From positions 1 to 44,046 of the forward strand of contig UQFW01000005.1 in the NCBI GenBank assembly GCA_900540405.1: a stretch of 44,046 nucleotides of DNA, read 5' to 3'. The notes under the pieces are model-generated. The model searched no databases. It was not told where the DNA came from and was given only the letters and a program-made list of their open reading frames with translations. Within the stretch, counting starts at the first letter, position 1. Each line of letters opens with the position of its first letter. Made by a program: the position numbers and the translations under genes. Of this stretch, positions 31,612-39,453 are shown piece after piece. Source of the DNA: Candidatus Avelusimicrobium faecicola. Its GTDB lineage: Bacteria > Elusimicrobiota > Elusimicrobia > Elusimicrobiales > Elusimicrobiaceae.

Positions 31612-31955
31612 CAAACAACCGATACCCCAGATTCTGTCAACCCTTGCGGGCTGTGATAACCATTACTCTAAGCGGCCTACTTGGTCACGAACGCGGGCAG
31701 CGTGTGGACCGGCTTGGCCTTGCTCCATGCGGGGTTTACCGTGCCATAGCCGTTGCCGGCTATGCGGCGGGCTCTTACCCCGCCATTTCACCCTTACCCT
31801 TGCGGGCGGTATACTTTCTGTTGCACTTTCCGTCCAGCGGGGATATGGCCCCGCCGTCCCGCCTTTTCAAGCGGCGCACTGCCTTGTGGAGTCCGGAAGT
31901 TCCTCCCCTGGAGCCGGAACCGGCCCGGGGCGGTTATCTGGGTTGTTTGTAAATC
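31612..31955 (-). ncRNA. rnpB: RNase P RNA (M1-type)
   Basis: The minus strand encodes the catalytic RNA that cuts the 5' leader from pre-tRNA. P1 closes perfectly: CAAACAACC (plus 31941-31949) with GGTTGTTTG (plus 31612-31620). Conserved blocks are present in order: GAGGAACTTCCGGACTCC, GGAAAGTGCAACAGAAAG, AAGGGTGAAATGGCGGGGTA and, near the 3' end, TTGACAGAATCTGGGGTATC. These resemble type A bacterial RNase P RNA. The 5' end is set from P1 and the -10 box. The P4 helix shows base changes in both strands that keep pairing. It follows the RNase HI-like gene on the same strand. Confidence 0.95.
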
Positions 31956-31961
31956 TTAAAA

Positions 31962-31967
31962 ATTTTA
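31962..31967 (-). promoter_or_regulatory. -10 box of rnpB
   Basis: TAAAAT on the minus strand lies 12 nt before the P1 helix, putting the start near 31955. The upstream promoter region overlaps the last codons of the RNase HI-like gene. The -35 is weak. Confidence 0.5.
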
Positions 31968-31984
31968 CCAAATGCCGCGCACAA

Positions 31985-32557
31985 TTAAAAGCCACCGAAT
32001 AAATCCGGCTGTTCGGGCGCTTTGTTTTTTTTGGCGGGCGTGCGCGCTTCCTGCCGCACCACCGGCTTTACTTCCACTCCGTTTACGCTATTATCCGGGG
32101 CGGAAGGCGTTAAAATTTCTTCGTCTTGCGGCAGGCGGACAATCGGGTTGAAACCCAACGATTGTTTGGCATCCATGGCTTTGTTGGCCAGGGCGTCCGG
32201 CGCTTTGTTTAAGTGGCGCAAAACGTGTTGGATATGGATAGTAAACCGCGCCGCCAACTTGCGGATAACCGCCATGCGGGCCGCTAAATCCGGGTGTTTT
32301 ATTTTATATTCGCCCAAATACTGCTTAACCAGTAATAAAGAATCGGATTGGATAAATAATTCCGTGGCGCCCAATTCCCCCGCTTTAATCAGGGCCAATT
32401 TTAAGGCAGTGTATTCGGCCTGGTTGTTGGTGCAGTGCGGCATAAAATGCCCCTCTTGCGCCAAAATTTTACCCTCCGGGCTGCAAATGACATACGCCGC
32501 TGCGCCGGGGCCCGGATTGCCGCGGCTGCCGCCGTCTATATTTATCTTTATTTTCAT
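31985..32557 (-). CDS. RNase HI-family ribonuclease
   Basis: This 190-residue protein has an RNase H fold with all four acidic catalytic residues: Asp8 in DGGSRGNPG, Glu48 in NNQAEYTA, Asp72 in QSDS and Asp121 in APDALANKAMD. It should cut RNA in RNA-DNA hybrids. After about residue 130 comes a 60-residue Pro/Lys-rich, probably disordered tail ending PDLFGGF, which could be a docking peptide for a replication or repair partner. The sequence is closer to the compact, basic-protrusion-free type than to E. coli RnhA. TAAAAT ends 7 nt before the ATG with an extended TGC in front, so it is probably leaderless. Confidence 0.88.
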   Translation of the reverse strand: MKIKINIDGGSRGNPGPGAAAYVICSPEGKILAQEGHFMPHCTNNQAEYTALKLALIKAGELGATELFIQSDSLLLVKQYLGEYKIKHPDLAARMAVIRKLAARFTIHIQHVLRHLNKAPDALANKAMDAKQSLGFNPIVRLPQDEEILTPSAPDNSVNGVEVKPVVRQEARTPAKKNKAPEQPDLFGGF

Positions 32558-32564
32558 ACGTTAT

Positions 32565-32570
32565 ATTTTA
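32565..32570 (-). promoter_or_regulatory. Extended -10 box of the RNase HI-like gene, predicted leaderless
   Basis: On the minus strand TGC directly precedes TAAAAT, an extended -10 arrangement, and the box ends 7 nt before the ATG at 32557. No Shine-Dalgarno is present. Confidence 0.55.
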
Positions 32571-32656
32571 GCAAATATACAAAAAATTGCGCCGGCGCCG
32601 GCTATATTATCGTATAATAAAAAAGTTATTTATTTTAATAAAAAAGGCAAATACTT

Positions 32657-33913
32657 ATGCTTAAATTCAAAAAAAGAAAATTATTAAAGCTCAAATTAAA
32701 ATGGGGCCTTTTGCCCGCAGTTATCTGTGCGATTGCGGCGGGCATTGTGTGCGGGTTGTTTTTCCCGCCGTGGCTGACCCGCGTATTTATTACGGTAAAC
32801 GGCCTGTTCGGCAATTTTTTAGGGTTTATTATCCCCCTGCTGATTGTGGGTTTGGTGGCGCCGGGAATTGCGGAATTGGGCCGCAGTGCGGGTAAAATGC
32901 TGTTTATTACCACCGTTTTGGCCTATGGGTTCACCTTGGCGGCGGGTTTTTTCAGCTATGGGGTGGCAGACCTTACTTACCCGTGGATAATTACCGCCGC
33001 GGACCGCATTACTTCTTTTGGGCAAGCCGTGGCGCTAAAACCGTACTTTACGATTGCCATGCCCCCGCTTATGGACGTAATGACCGCCCTGGTATTAGCA
33101 TTTACCTTGGGGCTGGGAATGGCGGTAATTAACGGCAGCCGCCTGAAAGGGGCCATGCAGGATTTTAGGGATATTATAGACCATGTGATTGTGGCGGTAA
33201 TTATTCCGCTCCTGCCGTTGTATATTTTCGGCATTTTTTTGAATATGACGGTTGGCGGGCAAGTGGCTACGGTGCTGGGCGTATTTGCCAAAATTATCGT
33301 GCTGATTTTTGCCATTACCGCCGTAATGCTGGTGTTGCAATTTACGCTGGCGGGATTGGTGGCGCACAAAAATCCGTTTTCTATGCTTAAAACCATGATG
33401 GTTTCCTACATGACGGCTTTGGGTACGCAATCTTCCGCCGCCACTATTCCCGTCAACTTAAAACAGGTGGAAAAATTAGGCGTGCAAAAAGAAATTGCCG
33501 GCTTTGTGGTGCCGTTGTGCGCCACCATTCACTTATCCGGAAGTACCATGAAGATTGTGGCGTGTTCCATGGCTATTTTTTTAATGCTGGGCCGCCCGTT
33601 GGATTTCACCCAATATGCCGGATTTATTTTTATGTTGGGAATAACCATGGTAGCCGCGCCCGGCGTGCCCGGTGGGGCCATTATGGCGGCACTGGGTATT
33701 TTGCAAAGTATGCTGGGGTTTGGGGAAACGGAACTGGGGCTGATGATTGCCCTGTATATTGCCATGGACTCTTTTGGCACCGCTTGCAACGTGACGGGTG
33801 ACGGCGCGATTGCCGTATTGGTCAACAAAATTTACGCCCGCCACCCGGTGATACCGGCGCCCATGCCCCCGCAGGAAACCACCGGCAACCCGCAAGGCGT
33901 ACATATCGGATAA
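32657..33913 (+). CDS. Dicarboxylate/amino acid:cation symporter (DAACS family)
   Basis: This 418-residue secondary transporter has the SDF/GltP-type fold with about eight transmembrane helices and two re-entrant hairpins. Substrate-site motifs are ALGTQSSAATIPVN (the SSxT-like hairpin), MVAAPGVPGGAI, and DSFGTACNVTGDGAIAVLV. It imports glutamate, aspartate, other small amino acids or C4-dicarboxylates with Na+ or H+. An unusually basic N-terminus (KFKKRKLLKLKLKW) precedes the first helix. Substrate choice cannot be read safely. Monocistronic, ending in a strong terminator. Confidence 0.9.
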   Translation: MLKFKKRKLLKLKLKWGLLPAVICAIAAGIVCGLFFPPWLTRVFITVNGLFGNFLGFIIPLLIVGLVAPGIAELGRSAGKMLFITTVLAYGFTLAAGFFSYGVADLTYPWIITAADRITSFGQAVALKPYFTIAMPPLMDVMTALVLAFTLGLGMAVINGSRLKGAMQDFRDIIDHVIVAVIIPLLPLYIFGIFLNMTVGGQVATVLGVFAKIIVLIFAITAVMLVLQFTLAGLVAHKNPFSMLKTMMVSYMTALGTQSSAATIPVNLKQVEKLGVQKEIAGFVVPLCATIHLSGSTMKIVACSMAIFLMLGRPLDFTQYAGFIFMLGITMVAAPGVPGGAIMAALGILQSMLGFGETELGLMIALYIAMDSFGTACNVTGDGAIAVLVNKIYARHPVIPAPMPPQETTGNPQGVHIG

Positions 33914-33943
33914 AGGCCGTTCTTCCTATCACAAATAAAACAC

Positions 33944-33981
33944 ACCCCCGGCGCACTTTTTACAGGCCGGGGGTTCTTTTT
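33944..33981 (+). terminator. Rho-independent terminator after the DAACS symporter
   Basis: ACCCCCGGC (33944-33952) pairs perfectly with GCCGGGGGT (33966-33974), followed by TCTTTTT. Confidence 0.88.
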
Positions 33982-34005
33982 ACTCACAAATTTCCCATTT
34001 TTCTA

Positions 34006-34983
34006 TTATGCTTCTTCCAACGGTTTGGGCGGCAGGGTGTCCGGCACCGGGGCCGAAAGCGGAATGGTAAACCAGAACGTGGACCCTTGGCCCAAGCCGG
34101 CGCTTTCCACGCCAATCGCGCCGTTGTGCGCGTTTACAATTTCCTGCGCGATGGAAAGGCCCAAGCCCCAACCTTGTTTTTTTACGTTGCGGTCATTACC
34201 CGCCTGGTGGAATTTTTGAAAGATTTTTTCCTTTTCCCCATGGGAAATGCCGGGGCCGTTATCGGACACGGAAAAAAACAAATTTCCGTCTTGCGTGTAA
34301 TAACGCACTTCCACACGCCCGCCGGTGGGGGCAAATTTAATGGAATTGCCCAACAAATTATTTAACACTTGCGAAATACGGAACCGGTCCGCATATACGG
34401 TAATTTCTTCCGGGAATTCGTACGTTTGCAAAAAAATGCCTTTTTTCTGCGCATTGACCGCCTGCAACGCCACCACGTCCGTCACCAGGGCATTAAACAC
34501 AAAGCTCTTAAAATCCATTTTGAATTTGCCGGATTCTATCATGGAAATATCCATTAAATCCGCCATCAGCAAGTTCATATTGTCCGTAGCTTTGATAATG
34601 TTATTCAGGGCAATTTGGTCACTGTTGCCCGTACCGCCTTGGGGGTTATCCATCATCAGTACAGACGTAAAACCCTGAATGGAAGAAAGCGGCTGGCGCA
34701 AATCGTGCGCGACGATAGACATAAATTTACTGCGGATGTCGTTTAAGCGGTTGAGTTCCTGGTTGGAAAGGCGCAGTTTTTCCACCATACCTTCCAAAAT
34801 ATTCACTTTGCCGGAAAGTTGCTGTTGCAAAGAGGCAATTTGCTGTTGGTAATTATGCTCCGCTTTCATAATGGTACGGTTCATTTTTTTAAGCACAAAT
34901 TTGCGCGTTATCCAATACGTCAGCAAAGAAAGCGATGCCGCCACCAACAACGAGTAAGAAACAAACATTTCAAACATACTCAT
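34006..34983 (-). CDS. Membrane sensor histidine kinase, orphan
   Basis: This 325-residue kinase has one N-terminal transmembrane helix (about 7-27), almost no periplasmic part, and a coiled-coil linker (about 30-82). The HisKA domain has the H-box VAHDLRQPL (His93). The ATPase domain has N-box NNLLGNSIKFAP (Asn213), G1 DNGPGI, an F-box FQKFHQ and G2 GWGLGLSIAQ. A Pro-rich tail ends the protein. With no extracellular sensor it probably reads an intramembrane or cytoplasmic cue. No response regulator is in the window. It follows tsaC by 13 nt, as third gene of rsmI-tsaC-kinase. Confidence 0.92.
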   Translation of the reverse strand: MSMFEMFVSYSLLVAASLSLLTYWITRKFVLKKMNRTIMKAEHNYQQQIASLQQQLSGKVNILEGMVEKLRLSNQELNRLNDIRSKFMSIVAHDLRQPLSSIQGFTSVLMMDNPQGGTGNSDQIALNNIIKATDNMNLLMADLMDISMIESGKFKMDFKSFVFNALVTDVVALQAVNAQKKGIFLQTYEFPEEITVYADRFRISQVLNNLLGNSIKFAPTGGRVEVRYYTQDGNLFFSVSDNGPGISHGEKEKIFQKFHQAGNDRNVKKQGWGLGLSIAQEIVNAHNGAIGVESAGLGQGSTFWFTIPLSAPVPDTLPPKPLEEA

Positions 34984-34996
34984 AAGGCTATACCTC

Positions 34997-35629
34997 TCAA
35001 TCTATTTTTTCCCCCAGCACTTGTTCCAACCGGGCGCGGGAAACAGCCCCCTCCCGGATTAAATGCGCGGGATGCTGTGCCAAATTAATTACGCTGGAGG
35101 CCACCGGGGAAAGCGTGCCGCCTAAAAAAATATAGTCCGCTTTGCCGTCAAACGTTTGCAGAATGTCCTTTTCCTGCGTGAGCGTAGGCTGGCCGTGTAA
35201 ATTGGCACTGGTGGAGGCCAGCGCCCCCCCCATTTGAGTCATTAATTCTACTAAAAAACGGTTCCCGGAAACCCGGATTCCAAGCGCCGCAAAGCCGCGC
35301 AGGAGCGGTTGCCCCGCCGCATTGGCCGGTAAAATAACGGTTAAAGCCCCGGGCCAAAACGCTTGCGCCAGTTTTTGCGCTTGCGGGCCCCACTGCGTAA
35401 TGGCTTTGGCCTGTTCCACCGTACCCGTTAAAATCTGCAACGCACTGCCTGCCGGGCGGTTTTTAAGGGTGTAAATGCGGGAAATGGAGTCCTCGTTAAA
35501 CGCATAAGTACCTATACCGTATACCGTATCCGTCGGGAATACCGCCACCGCGCCGCGGGCTATATCCTGCGCGGCGCGCGCCAGTTGCACGTCCGTCAAA
35601 TCGGCGGCGTTAAAAATCTGCGTCTTCAT
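34997..35629 (-). CDS. tsaC: L-threonylcarbamoyladenylate synthase (TsaC/Sua5 YrdC domain)
   Basis: This 210-residue YrdC-domain protein makes threonylcarbamoyl-AMP from threonine, bicarbonate and ATP, for t6A37 on ANN-decoding tRNAs. Typical stretches are GAVAVFPTDTVYGIG, KNRPAGSALQIL, FWPGALTVIL, IRVSGNRFL and ASTSANLHGQPT. It has only the YrdC domain, so TsaC-like rather than full Sua5. GGAAG precedes the ATG. It overlaps rsmI by 20 bp. The partner tsaB is at the right end of this window. Confidence 0.92.
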   Translation of the reverse strand: MKTQIFNAADLTDVQLARAAQDIARGAVAVFPTDTVYGIGTYAFNEDSISRIYTLKNRPAGSALQILTGTVEQAKAITQWGPQAQKLAQAFWPGALTVILPANAAGQPLLRGFAALGIRVSGNRFLVELMTQMGGALASTSANLHGQPTLTQEKDILQTFDGKADYIFLGGTLSPVASSVINLAQHPAHLIREGAVSRARLEQVLGEKID

Positions 35630-36308
35630 TTTTTTCTTCCTTGTGGGGGCGGTCTATAATCATTACAAATTCCCCCTGCACTTTATGTTTTTTGCCCAAA
35701 TCCGCCGCCAAACCGGCCGCCGTACCGCGGAGCCATTCTTCGTACACTTTGCTGAGTTCCCGCGCTAAAATAACCGGGGTATCTTCCCCCAAGGTTTTGG
35801 CAATCAGCCCCAACATTTTAATCACGCGGTAGGGCGATTCATACACCACCACCGGATTGCCCACGCCATACGCGCCGGATAACAATTTGGCCGCGCGCCC
35901 GGGCTTGCGGGGCAAAAAACCCAAAAAGGTAAACGCGCCGCCGGTAATCCCCGCCCCGGCTAATGCACACGCCACCGCGCTGGGGCCGGGCAAGGACGAA
36001 ACTTTAATCCCTTTTTCTACCGCCGCTTTTACGAGCCGCCACCCCGGGTCGGAAATACACGGGGTTCCGCAATCGGACACCAACGCACACGTTTTGCCGC
36101 TTTCCAATACTTCCGTGCAACGGCGGATAGAAAAATCGTCATTTTCGTTATAACGGAACGTCGGTTTAGAAATGGCAAAATGGGAAAGTAAAATTTGGGT
36201 GCGGCGGGTGTCTTCGCACAGCACGGCATCACACGTTTTTAATACCTCTAACGCGCGTAGGGTAATATCTTGCAAATTCCCGATAGGGGTGGGCACAATA
36301 TAAAGCAT
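35610..36308 (-). CDS. rsmI: 16S rRNA (cytidine-1402-2'-O)-methyltransferase RsmI
   Basis: This 232-residue SAM-dependent methyltransferase of the tetrapyrrole-methylase fold modifies C1402 in the 16S rRNA decoding centre. Signatures are VPTPIGNLQDIT, LCEDTRRTQILL, LVSDCGTPCISDPG, LPGPSAV, and FLGFLPRK. It lacks a long C-terminal extension. TATACT ends 6 nt before the ATG with no Shine-Dalgarno, so it probably starts a leaderless transcript covering tsaC and the kinase. It is divergent from a YfcC-type carrier. Confidence 0.95.
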   Translation of the reverse strand: MLYIVPTPIGNLQDITLRALEVLKTCDAVLCEDTRRTQILLSHFAISKPTFRYNENDDFSIRRCTEVLESGKTCALVSDCGTPCISDPGWRLVKAAVEKGIKVSSLPGPSAVACALAGAGITGGAFTFLGFLPRKPGRAAKLLSGAYGVGNPVVVYESPYRVIKMLGLIAKTLGEDTPVILARELSKVYEEWLRGTAAGLAADLGKKHKVQGEFVMIIDRPHKEEKNEDADF

Positions 36309-36314
36309 ATATAA

Positions 36315-36320
36315 AGTATA
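36315..36320 (-). promoter_or_regulatory. -10 box of rsmI, predicted leaderless
   Basis: TATACT on the minus strand ends 6 nt before the ATG at 36308. No clear -35 is seen; the region between rsmI and the divergent carrier is very A/T rich. Confidence 0.5.
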
Positions 36321-36362
36321 TAAAAAAACACGCCGCCAAAAACAAATACAAAAAAAATTACC

Positions 36363-36375
36363 CGCTTATAAAGCG
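36363..36375. promoter_or_regulatory. Small palindrome upstream of the first YfcC-type gene
   Basis: CGCTT-ATA-AAGCG is a perfect 5-3-5 palindrome just before the -35 of the downstream carrier and between divergent genes. It could be an operator; no matching regulator is known here. Confidence 0.25.
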
Positions 36376-36380
36376 TTATT

Positions 36381-36409
36381 TTGTAAAATAATAGTTTGTT
36401 ATTTATATT
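36381..36409 (+). promoter_or_regulatory. Promoter of the first YfcC-type carrier
   Basis: TTGTAA (36381-36386), a 17-bp spacer and TATATT (36404-36409) lie 26 bp before the ATG. CAGGAAG (36427-36433) is the likely ribosome-binding site, close to the ATG. Confidence 0.6.
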
Positions 36410-36435
36410 AGAAAAAGAGGTAAAAACAGGAAGCA

Positions 36436-37902
36436 ATGTCTAGGATTTTATCCAAAATCAAGTTAAACACATTCGCCATTATTTTGGCCATTATCGGCGT
36501 AGTAGCCGTTATGACGTGGATTGTGCCCAGCGGCGCGTATGAAAAAATTGAAGTAGACGGCCGCCAAGTAGTAGTTGCCGGAACGTATCACCCGGTGCCC
36601 GCCAATCCGCAAGGGTTGTTTGATGTATTAAAAGCCCCCATTCAAGGTTTTTCCAACACGGCGGAAGTGGTGGTGTTTCTGCTGGTTATCGGCGGGGTGT
36701 TAAGCGTGGTAGAAAAAACCGGGGCCATTGCCGCCGGTATTCAAGCGGCCAGTGCGTTTTTCCAACGCCGCCCGAAACTGCGCTTCTTGTTTATTCCTTT
36801 GGGTATTATCACTTTTTCGCTCTGCGGGGCCACCTTTGGCATGTGCGAAGAAGCCCTCATCTTTATCCCTATTTTTATCCCGTTGGCGCTTTCCCTGGGG
36901 TATGACTCTGCCCTGGGTACCGCCATTCCGTTCATTGGGGCGGGCGTAGGGTTTGCGGCCGCGTTTACCAACCCGTTTACGGTGGGTATTGCGCAAGGTA
37001 TTGCGCAAGTGCCGCTGTATTCCGGCATTGGCTACCGCTTTATTATTTGGGTTATCTGCACCAGCGTTGTAATTACCTGGTTAAGTTTCTATGCGCGCAA
37101 AATCCGCAAAAATCCGCAAGCCAGCCTGACTTATGATTTTGATATTGAAAAACGCAAAGAGCTGAAACTCAACAAAGAAGAAACCCGCATGACCCGCCGC
37201 CAAAAACTGGTACTCTTGGCCTTTGGGTTAGGCATGGTCGGGCTAGTAGTGGGCGTATTAAAACCGCAAATTTGCGATATGATTAAAGGCATGTGGGGCG
37301 TGGACTTAATGGAAATGCTCCACTTGGAAGCTACCGGCTGGTACATTACGGAAATTGCGGCCTTATTTTTAGGTATCGGCTTCTTGTGCGCCGTCCTCGG
37401 CCGGATGAAAATGAGCCAATTTAACGACGCCTTCTTTGAAGGGGTGCGCGGTATGGCGGAAATTGCCATGCTGCTCTGCTTTGCGCAAGCCATTGTGCTG
37501 ATTGCCAACAACGGGCATATTTTGGATACACTGCTGGAGTATATGTCCGGCATGATTAAACATTTGCACCCGGTGTGCGCCTCTTGGGCGGCGATGGTGT
37601 TGCAAACGGTGATAGACTTTTTTATTCCGTCCGGCTCCGGCAAAGCGGTTTTGACCATGCCCATTTTGGCGCCGCTGGCGGACTTAATCGGCATTACGCG
37701 CCAAACCATGGTGCTGGCCTTCCAACTGGGCGGAAGCTGGATGAATATGGTAATTCCCACGGACCCCGTGACGATTGCCGCCATCGGCTTTGCCCGCATT
37801 GCTTACGGCAAGTGGCTTAAATGGATGTTGCCGCTGCTGGTGCTGATGTATTTATTATCTTTTGCTTTATTAGTGCCGCCGTATTTAATGAAGTGGCAAT
37901 AA
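36436..37902 (+). CDS. YfcC-family membrane carrier 1
   Basis: This 488-residue polytopic carrier of the YfcC / C4-dicarboxylate anaerobic carrier-like family has about twelve helices. The N-terminal stretch MTWIVPSGAYEKIEVDGRQVV and PANPQGLFDVLKAPIQGF is typical, as are CGATFGMCEEALIFIPIFIPLALSLGYD split over two helices, and FIPSGSGKAVLTMPIL. Members are proposed to carry basic or other amino acids, or dicarboxylates, often as exchangers in anaerobes; the substrate here is unknown. A close paralogue follows after a 107-bp gap. It has its own promoter. Confidence 0.88.
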   Translation: MSRILSKIKLNTFAIILAIIGVVAVMTWIVPSGAYEKIEVDGRQVVVAGTYHPVPANPQGLFDVLKAPIQGFSNTAEVVVFLLVIGGVLSVVEKTGAIAAGIQAASAFFQRRPKLRFLFIPLGIITFSLCGATFGMCEEALIFIPIFIPLALSLGYDSALGTAIPFIGAGVGFAAAFTNPFTVGIAQGIAQVPLYSGIGYRFIIWVICTSVVITWLSFYARKIRKNPQASLTYDFDIEKRKELKLNKEETRMTRRQKLVLLAFGLGMVGLVVGVLKPQICDMIKGMWGVDLMEMLHLEATGWYITEIAALFLGIGFLCAVLGRMKMSQFNDAFFEGVRGMAEIAMLLCFAQAIVLIANNGHILDTLLEYMSGMIKHLHPVCASWAAMVLQTVIDFFIPSGSGKAVLTMPILAPLADLIGITRQTMVLAFQLGGSWMNMVIPTDPVTIAAIGFARIAYGKWLKWMLPLLVLMYLLSFALLVPPYLMKWQ

Positions 37903-37911
37903 TTGATTTTT

Positions 37912-37962
37912 TATCCCGCCGCAATTTTTGGGGCTACACCCCTTGTTTGAGCCGGCGGGATA
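37912..37962. repeat. Large nested inverted repeat between the YfcC paralogues
   Basis: TATCCCGCCG (37912-37921) and CGGCGGGATA (37953-37962) are perfect inverted arms. An inner hairpin GGGG-CTACA-CCCC (37930-37942) lies between. The following ATAATTTTATG has too short a T-run for a strong terminator. It may be a partial terminator, mRNA-stabilising stem or an operator. Confidence 0.55.
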
Positions 37963-38009
37963 ATTTTATGTAAAACAAGCCTTACCGAAAGAGGAAAACA
38001 AAGAAAAAA

Positions 38010-39407
38010 ATGAAAAAACTGCTGTGCAACACTTACTTCCTGGTCTTTACCATTATGCTGTTTGTAGCGGCGCTGACCTGGATTGTACCCACCGGCCAAT
38101 ACAACCGCGTGGAAAAAGACGGTAGAACCTATGTACAAGCCGGCTCCTACCATAAAGTATCCGCCAATCCGCAAGGTATCGGCGTATTAAAAGCCCCCGT
38201 GGAAGGGTTCACCCAATGCGCGGAAATTATTGCGTTTATTTTAGTAGTAGGCGCGCTATTTACCGTTATTGAGCGGACCGGGGCCATTAATACGGTCATC
38301 AAAAAAATAAGCTATTTCTTTTCCACCCACCCCCAATACCGCAAGTTTTTTATTCCTGCGTGTATGTTTATGTTCTCGCTGTGCGGGGCGCTGTTTGGTA
38401 TGGAAGAAGAAACACTCATTTTTATTCCCATATTTATCCCGCTGGCTATTTCCCTGGGGTATGATACCGTGGTGGGAATGTCCATTCCGTTTATCGGGGC
38501 GTTTACGGGCTTTTCGTCCGCGTTCGTCAACCCGTTTACGGTGGGGATTGCCCAAACCATTGCCGAACTGCCCATGTATTCCGGCTGGGAACTGCGCCTG
38601 GGCATTTGGTTTTTGTTTACCGCGGTAGTGGCTACCTTCTTCAGCATTTATGGAGAACGTATCCGCAAAAACCCGACCAAAAGTTTAACCTATAAAATGG
38701 ATTTGGAAAAACGCGCCGAACTGCAAGTGATTAATGACGTAGTGGTGGACGATTCTTTCCGCCTGACCCGGGCGCACAAACTGGTGTTGGCTTCGTTTGC
38801 GGCGGGTATGGGAATCCTGTTTTTCGGCATTATCAAATACCAGGGAAATTGGTATATGACGGAAATTGCCGCCGTATTTTTGGGCGTGACGGTTGCCGCC
38901 GCGTATTTCGGCAAACTTACCGTCAACCAAAGTACGGATGCCATTATTGCCGGGGCGCAATCCATGGTAAGCGTATGTATTTTAATGGCGCTTGCGCGCT
39001 CCATTGTAATTGTGGCCACCAACGGCTATATTTTAGATTCGTTCCTGCACTCCATGACTAAAAGTATCGGCCTGTTGCCGTCCGTTTTGGCTCCGCAAGC
39101 TATGTTTATCATCCAAACGGTACTTAACTTTTTTATTGCCTCCGGCTCCGGCCAAGCGGTTTTAACTATGCCGATTATGGTTCCGCTGGGGGATTTGGTG
39201 GGTGTATCGCGCCAGGTGGTTATTTTGGCCTATCAGTTTGGGGAAGGTTGGGGCAACCCGATTATCCCCACGGCTCCCGTCACCATGGGCGCCTTGGCCT
39301 TGGCGGGGATTTCCTACCCCCAATGGGTAAAATGGTTTATGAAGCTGGAACTCATTTTAATTGTTTTATCCATGCTGGTACTTATCCCGGCGTATTATAT
39401 TTGGTAA
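38010..39407 (+). CDS. YfcC-family membrane carrier 2
   Basis: This 465-residue paralogue of the preceding carrier has the same landmarks: LTWIVPTGQYNRVEKDGR, SANPQGIGVLKAPVEGF, SLCGALFGMEEETLIFIPIF, NPFTVGIAQTIAELPMYSG and FIASGSGQAVLTMPIM. The TFGMCEE-type site of copy 1 reads LFGMEEE here, and the loop after helix six is shorter. These differences suggest related but distinct substrates. GAGGAAAA lies 15 nt upstream of the ATG, rather far. A terminator follows. Confidence 0.88.
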   Translation: MKKLLCNTYFLVFTIMLFVAALTWIVPTGQYNRVEKDGRTYVQAGSYHKVSANPQGIGVLKAPVEGFTQCAEIIAFILVVGALFTVIERTGAINTVIKKISYFFSTHPQYRKFFIPACMFMFSLCGALFGMEEETLIFIPIFIPLAISLGYDTVVGMSIPFIGAFTGFSSAFVNPFTVGIAQTIAELPMYSGWELRLGIWFLFTAVVATFFSIYGERIRKNPTKSLTYKMDLEKRAELQVINDVVVDDSFRLTRAHKLVLASFAAGMGILFFGIIKYQGNWYMTEIAAVFLGVTVAAAYFGKLTVNQSTDAIIAGAQSMVSVCILMALARSIVIVATNGYILDSFLHSMTKSIGLLPSVLAPQAMFIIQTVLNFFIASGSGQAVLTMPIMVPLGDLVGVSRQVVILAYQFGEGWGNPIIPTAPVTMGALALAGISYPQWVKWFMKLELILIVLSMLVLIPAYYIW

Positions 39408-39413
39408 AATAAA

Positions 39414-39440
39414 AGGGGTCCTTCGGGGCCCCTATTTTTT
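39414..39440 (+). terminator. Rho-independent terminator after YfcC carrier 2
   Basis: AGGGGTCC (39414-39421) faces GGGGCCCCT (39425-39433) around a TTC loop, followed by ATTTTTT. The next gene's ribosome-binding site begins immediately after. Confidence 0.8.
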
Positions 39441-39453
39441 GAAGGATGTACCT

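Noticed and set aside
39408-39453. TPP riboswitch before the SSS-thiN pair
   Set aside because: The gap is only 46 nt, is filled by a terminator and ribosome-binding site, and has no CTGAGA-like THI-box core.
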